From: Rhizomys pruinosus
Taxonomy: Eukaryota; Chordata; Mammalia; Rodentia; Spalacidae
Length of the DNA stretch: 64,000 nt
Direction: 5' to 3'
Assembly: GCA_009823505.1 (NCBI GenBank)
Contig: VZQC01005689.1
Span: 64,593 to 128,592, forward strand
Position 1 is the stretch's first letter. Every line of letters starts with the position of its first letter. A program made the position numbers and the translations under genes. The notes beneath the pieces were generated by a model. The model saw only the letters and a list, made by a program, of their open reading frames with translations. It did not search any database and was not told where the DNA came from. This document shows, one piece after another, positions 44,786 through 56,282 of this stretch.

Positions 44786-45777
44786 ACAAAGATACAAACA
44801 ATAACAAATCGTGGTGGTGGTGGTGGGTGATAATGTCACTCCTAGAACATTGGTATTGCAAGTGGTTCATAAGCAATAAACAATACAGTTTAAACAGAGT
44901 GATTTCTCTGGGTTCCAATTTAAGAACAGCTTACAAGAGATCTGTTACACAAACCAGACCACAAGGGAGGCAAACAGATATTTTGGACCAATTATGGCAA
45001 AATACTCACATTTTATGCCACAGTTCCAAGCAGCTTGAAAACTGTCTAGCTGAGGACTTCTGGTGAGCACCTGTGTTGTCTCCATGGCTTCGAAACAGTT
45101 TCTAAATATAGCTGTTGCTATAATTCGGGTCTGATCAAGCCAACAAATAGTAGACAATTGCCTTTGAAAGATAACTCATTGCTCCTAATTCCCAGCAGGA
45201 GGCATGCTATTCCACCCAAGGCCATCGGAGGGCGCAAAGGGTCAGATTTCTCTAGAAAGAAAAGGATGAGGCAGGGTAAACAGGTTTAAGATTGTCTAGT
45301 TGATTGATTTCAAAGGTCTCTAGAGTGAAGGAGATGTTTCTTTTGTCTGGTACCTGGCCCAGGGTGATTAGGCCTGGGGAGTAGTGGCCTAGAATTGGAA
45401 AGCTCCTTGGGATTCCAATAAATAAGGTGATCATGTGTCTAGTCCCTAGTTCTGTTGGTTTGCCTATTAAAGGGATGCCTCAGCGAGTTGCTGCCCATTT
45501 CTAGGAATTAACTAGCCTTGGAGGGAACAGTCCCTCCAGAGTCATCAAGGATCCATATTAAATGACTAGAAATCCCCCAAACACAAAGTCCACATTTCAT
45601 CCTATGGGTGAATAACCATTTAGACATCCACCCCTCAAAACTACCTGCTTCTTGCTTGTCTTTGTCACCTAGATTTAGTACACCTTAGTGATTGCTCAAT
45701 CCATTTCTCTTTTACCACTTACTAGTTGCCTGCTTTAGGCCACTCATTACTCTCCTTATTTCTAACAATTGTTCTTT

Positions 45778-45930
45778 TTTTTTTTTGGTCTTTTCAAGAC
45801 AAGGTCTCCCTGTGGCCCCAGCTGTACTGGAACTCGCTCTGTAAACCAGGCTGGCCTTGAATTCACAAAGATCTGCCTGCCTCTCCCTCCCAAGTGCTAG
45901 GATTAAAGGCGTGCACCACCTCTCCTGGCT
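45778..45930 (-). repeat. B1 SINE, target duplication
   Basis: Full-length minus B1 with flanking aacaattgttct / aacaatcgttct. Confidence 0.93.
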
Positions 45931-46005
45931 AACAATCGTTCTTATAGTGCCATAAGTCCCATGTGATTGCCATAAGTGTAAAATCAGTTAAAATTTATAA
46001 GATTC

Positions 46006-46242
46006 GGGGCTGGAGAGATAACTCAGTGGTTAAGAGTTCTGACTGCTCTTGCAGAGGACCCGGGTTCAATCCCCAGCACCCACATGGTGGCTAAGAACTG
46101 TCTTTAACTCCAGTTTCAGGGGAATCCAACGCCCTCTTCTGACCTCTGCGGCATTGCATGACACAGGTGCATCAACCTACATGCAGACAGTATACTCATA
46201 CACATAAAAAATAATAAAGAAAAAAATTTTAATTATAAGATT
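46006..46242 (+). repeat. B2 SINE, target duplication
   Basis: ggggctggagagataactca through cacataaaaaataataaag, flanked by aattataagattc-type repeats. Confidence 0.94.
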
Positions 46243-47267
46243 CATTGTATACCATATAAGTTTTATTTTCCAAATGTCAGCCAAATTGAAGGGAAAGCAA
46301 TGAACAACCCCCCCCCCCCCGGAATGAGAATAGAGAGCTTTTTTGTGTGAATGAATTCTGTCTTCAAAAGTTGTGTCTGCATGATTTTCTACTGGATTTC
46401 AATAACACATTTGCTTTTTATAGCTGTACGTAATGTTTGGGAAAATCACTGTTTTGGTTATATTTGTTCCCAAAAGGGAGAAGATATTTCTGCTGAAAAA
46501 AAATGTCCTAGCTGTCTCAGCTCGGTCAGTGGGAGTGAAGAGAGTCAACGGAAACATGGGGAAGAGGGCAGGAGTGGTGACACTTTCTATGGCTTATGGA
46601 TAATCCATGCTTGGGATCTATCTTCTCCGCAATGTCTAGTTCCAGCAATCAGCCTAATTTGCAGTCTGAGAGGCTTGTCCTCCGGTAAAGCACGAGGGGA
46701 TGGCAGGACACCTAACTCTAACTCCTATGAATGAGTTTCCTGCATGACTTCTCCTCTCCCCCAACATCTCAGGAACACTCAGTGTGTCACTTCTTGAATC
46801 CAAGTGGTATCACAAGCCTCTCTGAGGGCCAGGGTCTGTGACTTGAGATGCGAAGTGAGAAAACTCTCCAAGTTTGATAAGTTACCCAGGAGGGAAAAGC
46901 CAAGGATTCCCCATAACACACAAATCTTGTGAACCAGCTCATTGACAGTCAACCAACACACAGACAAATAGTGATACAGGATAGGAAGAGGGTCTCCTGA
47001 TCAGAAAGATTGCACTTGGGAGTAAGCAAAAGAATAGATCTCAAGACTTGGGATTTCAAATGAGAGACAGAGCAGAGCTGAGAAATGAACTGGGGGTAGT
47101 TTATACAGGGATTATTTCCTTTGGACACTAATAGAACTTTGGGAGAACGATAAATATAGATAGGAGAGCTTCAGGGGATTCTAAAAGATTTGGCCACATG
47201 CAGCTTCTCTGCTCGAATGTCCTGGAGGGCTTGATTTATTTCAATGTTCCTTCTCTTCAGAGTCTTA

Positions 47268-48224
47268 CTGTTCTAGTTACCATCTATTACTGTGATAAAA
47301 ACACTGACCAAAACCAGCTTGAGGAGGAAAGGGTTTATTTGGTCTACAGCTCACAGTCCATCATCAAAGAAAGCCAAGGCAGGAACGTAGGTCAATAACC
47401 CGGAGTCAGAAGCTGTAGCATAAGCTTTAAGAAACATTGCTGGGGTTTCAGCCTCTTCAGAGTATAGAATGCCATTGTTGGACTACCCAGGCTGTATCAC
47501 AGAGACCAGTACAGGAGGATCAAGACAGGATGTGGTGCTCACTGGACCTCATTTGGTGACCATGGGAAGGGAAAACCCCAGTGTGGAAGACAAGGGCAGA
47601 ACTGATGGTGGTTTGGGCTTGCCAAGAAGGAGACTTCAAACATGACATCTTTCAGCCTAATTTAAAAAAAAAGAAAGAAATCATAAGCCGAAGATGCTAA
47701 AAGATATATGTGGCATGCTTATATGCATATTTTGGAGTAATGCAGATTGGAAAGAACAACAACAACAAAAGACTGGGTCAAAGAACTGACGGAAATGGTG
47801 AACTTCTGCTAGAAACAGTAAAATTCTGCATCAAGAATTTTAAGTAGAGACGGAAAAAGATGAAAAACATGCTTGGCAGAATGCATGAGCTCTGGTGGGG
47901 TGGGGGGGCCAAGGAAGGGGGAATGGGTCGAGACTTGATTGGAAATTTTGTATGAAATGCACAAAGCTTCAATAAAATTTGGCTTAAAAAAAGGAAACAT
48001 TGCTTACTGGCTTGCTCCTTTGGCTGGTTCTTAGACTGCTTTTTTATACAACACAGGACTACCTACCCTGGAGTAGAAGTGCCCACTGCAGGCTAGACCC
48101 TCCCATATCACTCAGTAATCAAGAAAATATACCATAAACACAGCTACAGGTCCATCCAATGGTGGAAGTTCCTCCATTGAGGTTCCTTATACCCAGGTGT
48201 ATCAAGTTGACATAACCAGCACAA
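47268..48224 (+). mobile_element. Left terminal repeat of LTR-like element, split by L1
   Basis: ctgttctagttaccatctat, then aaaacactgaccaaaaccag, gaggaaagggtttatttggt and ccaaggcaggaacg. After the 552-nt insertion it resumes at tactggcttgctcctttgg and ends gttgacataaccagcaca. It is homologous and colinear to 49498-49798. I recognise a common rodent mid-repetitive (RMER/ERV-like) sequence but not its exact name. Confidence 0.7.
47442..47993 (+). mobile_element. L1 3'-end insertion (552 nt)
   Basis: Bounded by an exact 11-nt target duplication gaaacattgct (47431-47441 and 47994-48004) and ending in an A-run. It shares with 44075-44375 the words gactgggtcaaagaactga, gcagaatgcatgagctctgg, a G-rich tract, and an aagcttcaataaa end. 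Confidence 0.8.
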
Positions 48225-48480
48225 TGGACCCCTTGTCAACTTGGCACATAAACACATCACTATTAAACCACAACCTTTCCATTCTTATCCCCAAGATATG
48301 ATGTTAATATTGATGTGATACTATAAAATAAAACAGTACAAGCTTAAATGTCCCACAGTCATTAAAATTTCAAAATATAAAAAATTAAAAAAAAAAAAAT
48401 GTCTCTTTAAAATAATCCAAAGTCACTCAAAAATCTATAGGACGATTTGTTAAATCTAAAAATGTAAGGTTATATATATA

Positions 48481-48524
<44 letters not shown>

Positions 48525-49497
48525 TTATTTCAAAAGGGAAGAAGGGAAGAACTGGGCACACTTAAGTAAAATCTAAGTCTGGCAAAGTAGCTCAATGTCG
48601 GATATCTAGGATTCACTCACAATCTTCTGGGCTCCAAAGAAATTTGGAAGCTTGGGAAGTGCCACCTCTTTGGCTCTGCCATCTAGAGCACACATAGCTT
48701 ATCTCACAGCTTCAGGCTGGCTCCAATCTGCACCTGCCACTGACCTTGGTGGTTGTCCCATGGTCCTGGCATCTCCAATATGCTGAGGCCTCTACTGAAA
48801 CTGAGGATGTACCTTCACCAATGGGCTCTTCTGGCCTCTCAGGGTGCAAAGCCTCAGATTCTTGCCATAATCCCTTCAATCCAGGGGTCTTCACTGCAAC
48901 TGAGACCACATCTTTACCAATGGCCATTCTAACCTCTCATAGTAGCAAGCCTCAGATTCTCCCAATGATCTCTTCTCTCCTTCAACACCAGTACTACCTA
49001 GGAGATCTTATTCACTGCCAAGTTCTGCTGCCAGTTTGTTGTGTAGCCTTTGCCCATTCTGGACTATAACCTCTGTGTGTTGACCCTGAGGAAACATGTC
49101 CAAAAAGATTCTACCTCAATAAGGCTGGTCTCTTGATACTCGACTCTTTCAATACCAGCTAAGCATCAGTAAAACAAAGGTTTCATCTCAATGGTTTTCA
49201 TCTCTTCTTAATGATAGCTGATTTTTCAGCCCCATCCAACAAGAATCCACAGATTCTGAATTCAAAATATCACACAAATGTCCCTGATAATCTTTGCTTT
49301 CCTTGAAACATCACAAGCCAGGCCTCCATCATCCACATTTCTCTTTAGCGTGTCTGTTTCAGGCTCAACAGTAACAGCCCACTAAGCTCTGAGCATGCAA
49401 GGCTTTTACATTCCAAAGTTCCAAAATCTTCTACAAGCCTCCCCAAAACAACATGGTCAGGTCTGTCACAACAATAATCTGCTCCTTGTACCAATTT
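48225..49497 (+). mobile_element. Internal region of LTR-like element
   Basis: Non-coding sequence between the two terminal repeats: catcactattaaaccacaac, then a TA microsatellite, tgggctccaaagaaatttgg, tggttgtcccatggtcctgg, atgctgaggcctctactgaa, two related blocks around caccaatggg and taccaatggcc, and acaacatggtcaggtctgtc next to the right repeat. No gag or pol-like frame is visible. A non-autonomous element fits. Confidence 0.6.
48470..48522 (+). repeat. (TA)n microsatellite
   Basis: Near-perfect ta run with one internal break. Confidence 0.97.
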
Positions 49498-49798
49498 CTG
49501 TTCTAGTTACTTTCAATTGCTGAGATAAAACACTGACCAAAAGCAACTTGGGAAGGAGAGAATTTATTTGGCTAACAGCTCACACAGCCCATTATCAAAA
49601 GAAGCCAAGGCAGGAACTCAGGGTAGCAACCTGGAACACAGACCACAGAGGAGCTGCTTTCCACAATGGGCTGGGCTCTGCCCCATAACTCAGTAATCAA
49701 GAAAATGTCCCACAAGTCAATCCAATGGAAACAGTTCCTCAGTTGAGGTTCCCTCCATCCAGGTGTGTAACATCGACAACTGAAGCTTCCCAGCACAC
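49498..49798 (+). mobile_element. Right terminal repeat of LTR-like element
   Basis: ctgttctagttactttcaat, aaaacactgaccaaaagcaa, gaatttatttggctaacagc and ccaaggcaggaactc, then a shortened middle, then tcaagaaaatgtcccacaag and gaggttccctccatccaggt to cagcaca. Any apparent ORF across it is accidental. Confidence 0.7.
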
Positions 49799-49969
49799 TT
49801 AGCATGACTAACAATCTCCGCAAAAATTTAACTTTATCCAAAATGGTGGTTATAGTCATTGTCTGAAAAGTCATAAATAAATAAATATCCAAAGGTGAAA
49901 GGCCAAAAGATGCCTTTCTTAATGTAGATTGTTCATTAAATGTCACATGACTGTACCTGCTATGATTTT

Positions 49970-50200
49970 AGGACGGTGGTTTTCAAATGGGGAGATTGTG
50001 AAACCCAGGGAATATTTGGAGATATTTTAGGACAATTTCTGTTTCTAAAACTTGGAGGTGGGGAGGGAATCCCAGTAAGTTGAGGTCATAGTTAGTGTTG
50101 AACATCTTACAGTGCATAGGGCAGCTGCCACAACAAAGAATGACCCAGTCATTCATTTTGAATTTCAACAGAACCAAAGTTAAGAGGCTGATTTAGACTA
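49970..50200 (+). repeat. MER20 DNA transposon
   Basis: ggtggttttcaaatggggag, then gaatatttggagatatttta, gttgaacatcttacagtgca, tagggcagctgccacaacaa and agaatgacccagtcattc. Nearly full MER20 order. Confidence 0.82.
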
Positions 50201-50231
50201 AGTAAAACATTTTGATACCAGTATCTAAGAT

Positions 50232-50435
50232 CTTTTATAAATATATTTATTTATTTATTTATTTATTTAATGGGTATGATTGTAATTTTTGCCTGATTGT
50301 ATGTAAGTGCACCCAATCATATAATGCCCACAGAGGTCAGTAGAGGGCATAGGCTCCCCTGGAACAGCACTTACAGATGGTTGTTAGCTGCCATGTGGGT
50401 GCTAGAAACTGAAACTGGGTCCTCTGAAAAAGACC
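50232..50435 (-). repeat. B3-like SINE with (ATTT)n tail
   Basis: A (tatt)n run, then gcctgattgtatgtaagtgc, ccacagaggtcagtagaggg and gccatgtgggtgctagaaac. The head is truncated. Confidence 0.82.
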
Positions 50436-50747
50436 TTAATAAGACTGCCAGTGGTAAACAATGCTTCCGCTATACAAGGGTGAGTCTAGACTTGAAACTG
50501 ACTTCACAACTCATAGTCCTACATAGTATGCTGTATGTCTAACCTAGATCCTGTAAATGATTATATGCATAGATAAGAGCATGTGCATTGAAAAAAAAAA
50601 AGAGGAGAGAGTTTTAAATGCTAGTTCTAAGTTTTGTTAGTTTGCCTAATGATTAAAATGCTTTTTTAAAGATTAGGACACCCTGGGCAACAGAGCAATA
50701 CAGTTAAGGACAAACTTCCTATACAAATACATGAATTATTCTCCTTT

Positions 50748-50866
50748 CAAGGCAGAGGCAGGTGGATCTTTGTGAATTCAACACCAGCCTGGTCTACAGA
50801 GTGAGTTCCAGGACAGCTGGGGCTACAGGGAGAACCTGTCTCGAAAAGACCAAAAAAAAAAAAAGT
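50748..50866 (+). repeat. 5'-truncated B1
   Basis: aaggcagaggcaggtggatc through gagaacctgtctcgaaaaga and an A-tail. Confidence 0.9.
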
Positions 50867-50949
50867 TTGCAAATACAAGAAAATGGTATTAATATTAACA
50901 CTATATAAAGTGTTATCCAAAATTTAGCTATTTATATTTTGTTTTTTAT

Positions 50950-51118
50950 TTGTTTTCATTTTTTGAGACAAAGTCTCAGTTTGTAGCTCCTAGCTTGTCT
51001 GCAACTCAGTTTTTAAACCACTTTTTAAAGTTTGAGGCTGGCCTCAAACTCAGAGAGATCTGCCTGACTTCGTCTCCAGAGTGCTGGGACTAAAGGTGTG
51101 TCCCACCTCACCCAACAC
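50950..51118 (-). repeat. B1 SINE, diverged
   Basis: ttttttgagacaaagtctca, then gaggctggcctcaaactcag and gagtgctgggactaaaggtg, with a small internal insertion. Confidence 0.82.
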
Positions 51119-51212
51119 AAAACATGTCTTTATAGTAAAAGTTGAAAGATATTTTAAAAAACTCCTTTGCTAAATATGTTTTTTCCCCATATTCAGGAGA
51201 ATCATTTCTACA

Positions 51213-51425
51213 GGGGCTGGAGACATGGCTCAGGGGTGAAGAGCACTGGCTGTTCTTCTAGAGGACTGGGGTTCAGTTCTCAGCACCCCCATGGTATCTA
51301 ACAATTATCCAGTTCCAGGGGATCCAGCCTCCTTTACTGACCTCCACAGGGTTTGCATGACGCAGGGTGCTAACATACATGCAGGCAATACAATCATACT
51401 CATAAAATAAATTTAAAAATTAAAA
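51213..51425 (+). repeat. B3-like SINE, target duplication
   Basis: ggggctggagacatggctca through catactcataaaataaattt, flanked by aga(a/g)tcatttctac. Confidence 0.9.
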
Positions 51426-52091
51426 AAGAGTCATTTCTACTAAGAGGTAGAACAACCTCAACTCACTTCATATTGTAGTTAAGGAGATCAGAGAAGGAAA
51501 TATATTGGCTCAGGTTTCACAGCTACTTGCTGGGAAGAGGTACAACTGGGACGTGGTCTAGCACACACTGTGATGGACCTCCAGCTAACCCTTAAGCAAA
51601 ATTCTTACTTAGCTACATATTTTGGTAGGTAGTTTCAAAGTGATGAGATAATTTCTTCAACACTTTTGTTTGTTTGTTGAGGATAATGTTTTCATTTTTT
51701 CCGACTGGCGTCACCCCTGTTGTAAAACATGTATTATGCGAATCTGGTCTATTTGTAGGTTTATTTGCTGAAATGTCTGATCTTCTTACATCTGAATAAA
51801 ACCAGACTGAGTTCTGAAAGCCTAATGGGGGATCAACTTATTTACAATATAAAAAGTGCAATTTTCTAGTGACCAAGATGTCACTGTGAAATTAAATTCA
51901 CAGAGAAATGATGATACTAGGATTAATAATTAAACTCTGCTCCAAAATACAACATAACAAATCTAATAATGACCTAAAATGTGAATTGCGTTGAGCATTT
52001 CATTTTGAGCTTCAAAAGTGAAAGGGTTTTAAAAATAAATTCAAAATGGTAGCCACAACCTAGTTTTACGGGTTAATTGGAGTTACAGTAT

Positions 52092-52170
52092 AGCCGGGTC
52101 TACATAGCGAGACCCTGTCTCAAAATACTAAAAATAAATAAATAAATGAATAAATAAATAAATATCATGT
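52092..52170 (+). repeat. B1 remnant with large internal deletion
   Basis: agccgggtctacatagcgag and accctgtctcaaaata, then an (aaat)n tail. Confidence 0.7.
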
Positions 52171-52521
52171 TTCTTGGAAGTATAATGTATGAGTTTTAAT
52201 CACTTTGAATCTACAATAGAAAATGTCAGATAGGTATACGGTTTATTTCCTTCAGAAGTTTATACAGTAGGAACTAAGTCTCTCACTAAGTCTCTCAGGT
52301 GAAGCCATCGGTCTTTAGAAAGAGACGTGGGTTTCAGTTGCCCAATTCATTATGACTTTTGTAATACAGAACAATGCATGAGGAACAGCTAGATACTCTG
52401 GCTCAGTCCTTGACTTCTAGCTAAGATTTGGAGAAAACTGTAGCTGAACCTTGACTCTCAGCAATTCTGAAGTGGAAATAGTTTGCTTCAGGAAGTTGTT
52501 CTAAAGGCTAGAAGAGCTGGG

Positions 52522-52748
52522 GCTGGAGAGATGGCTCAGCAGTTAAGAGCACAGACTGCTTTTGCAGAGGACCCGGGTTCAATTCCCAGCACCCACATGG
52601 TGGCTGAGAACCGTCTTTAACTCCAGTTCCAGGGGAATCCGACACCCTCTTCTGACTTCCGCGGCATTGCACCACACAGGTTCACCAATCTACATGCAGA
52701 CAGTACATTCAGACAGATAAAAAATAATTTAAAAAATTTTTAGAAAAA
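52522..52748 (+). repeat. B2 SINE
   Basis: ggggctggagagatggctca through acattcagacagataaaaaa; full length. Confidence 0.93.
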
Positions 52749-52914
52749 AGGTAAAAAATGCTACAAGAGCTAATACATTTAAAGGGGACTCAGGTTTGGG
52801 TTCAGGAAACTACAAAATGAAGCCACAGACTCTCAATCATCATCTTATTATTCCCAGGGTTAAGGATCTTACCATCAGCAATGTGTAGTATACTAATTAA
52901 AAAATAAACTGGAG

Positions 52915-53185
52915 GGCTGGAGAGATGGCCTAGCGGTTAAGAGCGCCGACCGCTCTTGCAGAGGACCCGGGTTCAATCCCCAGCACCCACATGGCGGCCG
53001 AGAACCGTCTGAAACTCCAATTCCAGGAGAACTCCAGTTCCAGGGGAATCCGAGACCCTCTTCTGACCTCCGCGGCATTGCACGACACGGGTGCACAAAC
53101 TTGCATGCAGATAGTACATTCATACACATACAGAAATAAATAAAATAAAATAAATTAAAAAAATAAAAATAAATAAAATAAATAA
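52915..53185 (+). repeat. Young B2 SINE with 17-nt internal duplication
   Basis: gggctggagagatggcctag and cggttaagagcgccgaccgc, the ctccaattccaggagaactc insertion, then the usual body and an acatacagaaataaataa tail. Target duplication aaataaactgga. It shares all these features with 33137-33388. Confidence 0.94.
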
Positions 53186-53196
53186 ACTGGAACAGC

Positions 53197-53349
53197 CAGA
53201 TGTGGTGGCTCATGCCCTTAATCCTAGCACTTGGGAGGCAGAGGCAGGCGGATCTTTGTGAACTCAAGGCCAGCCTGGTCTACAGAGCGAGTTCCAGGAC
53301 AGCTGGGGCCACAGGGAGACCCTGTCTCGAAAAGACAAAAAAAAAAAAT
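53197..53349 (+). repeat. B1 SINE directly downstream of a B2
   Basis: gccagatgtggtggctcatg through gagaccctgtctcgaaaaga, flanked by tggaaca. It has its own target duplication, so it is not part of a B2-B1 chimera. Confidence 0.93.
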
Positions 53350-54149
53350 TGGAACAAAATGATTATGAATGACGTTTTTGTGAAAGGATGTAGAACTTTC
53401 AATTTAGAAAGGTGAATGCTGATGATTCTAATGGAGATAAAGGAGGACGGAGCTGCCGTGATTTGCCCTGCACTTGACCTTCTGTTTTCATTTCCTTTTA
53501 GAAGTCTTTGCCTTCAAAATAGTAAAGAGAAAAAAAATATGAAAATTGAGCTTTCCCCTAATGGAAGAATTAAGAGAACAGCTACAATCTACTGGTTGTT
53601 TTATTATTTTCTGTAGAGATCCTGATTTTCAGAATGCTTTCACTTTCTAAAGCTGATATTATCTTATTTATGTTTATATTTCTAATGCCTGGCACTTACT
53701 TCCTTTGCGATAAAGACTGCCAGCTATGCTCATAAATGTCTTTCTCTATCCCATAAGCTGTCCTTAATCATTATACTGAGAAGAACTTAATTATGTTATT
53801 AAGAATCTTTTAAGTCTAGATATTTAAAATACCACAAATATAACAATAGAGGAAAGATTATGGAAGAACTAACTTAACTCATATTTATTCTTCCCCAGAT
53901 TCCGTCAGAGTGCTGTCTAGCATTCAGAAGGTTGTAAAAGTTGTAAAGAAAGAGATAAATTTAAGCATTTGAAAACCACTTTCAGTTAATTGTAGTGGAT
54001 TTAAGTAATTTCCTTCTCCATGGAACTTTGTTCACGGAAGGGCCGTGTGTTGCTGTTTATTTTCTTACACTTGCTCTTTCCATCACGATAGACTGTCTCA
54101 GATGATTTCCTGCTTATTTATTAAACTTTTTCTGGTAGGATCCAAACTT

Positions 54150-54528
54150 GTATTAGTTATGTGTCTGTTACTATGATCAAATACTGTGACCAAGGAAACT
54201 TAGAGAAAGAGGAGTTTATTTGAGCTTACAATTCCAGGGGGACTAGAGTCTATAATGGTGTGGAAGTCGTGGCGGCAGGAGGCAGCCAGAGCAGAAAGCT
54301 GAGCACTCAAATCTTCAAGCAGGCATAGGAAGCAGAGAGAGACTGGAAATCTGGGAAAGCTTAAGAACTCTCAAGGACCATCCCCAGTGACATGCTTCCT
54401 CTAGCATGGCCATATATCCTGAAGGCTCCAAGACCCTTCCCAAACAGTGGCATGAACTGGAAACCAACTGTCCAAATACTTGGAGCCAATGAGGGACATC
54501 CATCAAACATCACAAAACTACTTTAAGA
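54150..54528 (+). repeat. Rodent mid-repetitive element
   Basis: gtgtctgttactatgatcaa, then gaggagtttatttgagctta, caattccagggggactagag, gcagaaagctgagcactcaa, agcagagagagactggaaat and tgcttcctctagcatggcc. Same family as 14497-14878. Confidence 0.65.
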
Positions 54529-54544
54529 AAAATGAGGAAACCTG

Positions 54545-55028
54545 GAGTTTGGTCTTGGGTTGATTAGATTTTTTTGTCAACTTGACACAAACTGGAAAAG
54601 GGGAACCTCGACTGGGGCATTTTTGCCATCAAACTAACCTGTGGACATATCTCTGAGATAGTTTTTAAATTGAATTTTTGTGAACTTAATACAATACATT
54701 TTGGTCATATTTAGACCCCACCCCTATTAGCATCTACCCATAGAGCTGCCCACTGGACTTTAATTGCTGAATGATGTGGAAGAGCCTTTGCTGGCTTTCC
54801 ACCAGGGTGGCACCATCCCTGGATAGGTGGTCATGCTGTATATATAAAGGGTATTTGAGCAAAGAGGCAAGCAGTATTTGTCTATGGTCTCTGCTTCAAT
54901 TCCTCCCTCCATGTTTGTACTCTGAGTTCCTGCTTTGATAGACTGAGAACTGTAAGCCAAATAAACCCTAACTCCCCAAGTTGCTTTTGGGTCAGTGTTT
55001 TGTCAAAACAACAGAAAGTTAATTAGAA
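54545..55028 (-). repeat. Rodent mid-repetitive element, reverse orientation
   Basis: ttttgtcaacttgacacaaa, then gtggcaccatccctggatag, ctctgcttcaattcctccct, aagccaaataaaccctaact and gcttttgggtcagtgttttg. This is the reverse-complement layout of the family at 47268 and 49498. Confidence 0.65.
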
Positions 55029-55092
55029 CAAGGCCATAGTTCAATGATATACTGCTTGGCTTACATGTATGCATTCAATCTACAGTACTGCC

Positions 55093-55093
<1 letters not shown>

Positions 55094-55136
<43 letters not shown>
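55094..55136 (+). repeat. (CA)n microsatellite
   Basis: About 20 ca units. Confidence 0.97.
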
Positions 55137-55138
<2 letters not shown>

Positions 55139-55212
55139 GAGGAACTTGAATCTCAGTCATATTATTTTATTTTTAATATATAGTTTTTTATTTTTTAATT
55201 CCAGGTCTACAT

Positions 55213-55786
55213 TCAATGTTCTTCATTACCAGAAACTTCAAGAAAAGTTTCAGATGGAGAAGACATCACACATAATGAATCAGTTTCTGGTTCTAATTCT
55301 TTGATAAAATAAAGGAAACATGATGTGTCTTTGGAAATGACAAGATGAAAGGACAACCTTCTACTCTGTAGAACTTGGAGATATACAGGCTTCATCAAGT
55401 AGTTACTTAAAACAGGGTTGAATTTAACAGCAAACACCCAAAACACTTCCAGAAAACCAAGAGTTATGAGAAAATCTGAGACACATCAGATGCACGTTCT
55501 TGGGAGTTATTTGGGCAGTGGAATCTTTGGGCTGTCCAGAAAAAAAACTAAAAATGTCTTCTAGCTCCACATTATGGCTTGTAGGTACCAGCTTTCCAAT
55601 AGAGCATGCCCCAACACTTCCATGGTATGCAAAAATGGCTATTTGAATCTTCAAGTGGAGACTATTCTCTAACTCTCCAAGGCTTCTTTTTGTGACAAGT
55701 TCATTTTCTTTGGCAGCAGAATAAAAATAGAATTGAAAAGGAGTGTAAGGTGAGCAAGAAGATGTGTACTTTTTATCCCAGCACAC
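55213..55786 (-). pseudogene. Possible degenerate processed copy (parent unknown)
   Basis: Two overlapping open frames on the minus strand (about 120 and 77 codons, 55424-55786 and 55213-55446) lie in repeat-free DNA and would need a frame change near 55430-55446 to be one. The downstream piece ends in a stop followed by an A-rich stretch. I recognise no family. It may simply be chance. Confidence 0.2.
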
Positions 55787-55952
55787 GGGAAGCAGCGAGA
55801 AGTGAATCTTTGTAAGTTCAAAGCCAGCCTAATTTACATGGAGATTTTACTGTCAGCTAGAGCTACATGGTGAGATCTTATCAAAGAAGGAAGAGGAGGA
55901 GGAGGAGGAGGAGGAGGAGGAGGAGGAGGAGGAGGAGGAGGAGGAAGAGGAG
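55760..55952 (+). repeat. Old B1 plus (GGA)n tail
   Basis: tttttatcccagcacacggg, caaagccagcctaatttaca and tggtgagatcttatcaaaga, followed by about 20 (gga) units at 55888-55952. Confidence 0.7.
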
Positions 55953-56104
55953 TTGAAAAGTCAGTTTCAATTTTCAATTGCCTGGGCATACTGAGGATTC
56001 TTCATGTCTGGCTAGTGGTGCCTGGCTTTTGCATTTCAAGTGGTATTCACATGCAGCTGGTCCATGACCCATGCTTTTAATAAGACAATGGAGTATATCT
56101 TTTA

Positions 56105-56282
56105 AAACACATTTTATAATTGTTTTTGTATTTATAAGCATGCCATGGCATGCATGTGGAGATGAGAGCAACCTTAAGAGTCCAATTTTTCTGTCTACAT
56201 TTGCGTGGGTTTTAGAGATTGAACTCAGGTCACCAGACTTGTATAGTAAATGTTTTTACATACTTAACCATCACACTCCTTC
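56105..56282 (-). repeat. B4-like SINE, diverged
   Basis: gcatgccatggcatgcatgt, then ggagatgagagcaaccttaa, ttagagattgaactcaggtc and accagacttgtatagtaaa. The end resembles B4. Confidence 0.6.

Larger units (their letters stand above)
37531..47267. other. Gene-free block: SINEs, MER20, L1 ends
   Basis: Outside the listed repeats I recognise nothing in 37531-37906, 38115-38934, 39191-39524, 40441-41061, 41283-41826, 42076-42674, 42886-43477, 43693-44074, 44786-45777 or 46243-47267. A C-run interrupts at 42468-42480 and another at 46307-46320. Confidence 0.55.

Noticed and set aside
46351..46734. 127-codon ORF in repeat-free DNA
   Set aside because: ATG-started but without recognisable domain, splice pattern or homologue; plausible by chance in 64 kb.
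49572..49946. 124-codon minus-strand ORF
   Set aside because: Lies across the right terminal repeat of the LTR-like element.
53185..53349. B2 followed by B1 as a fourth chimeric SINE
   Set aside because: The B2 keeps its full tail and the B1 has its own target duplication (tggaaca), so these are two separate insertions.
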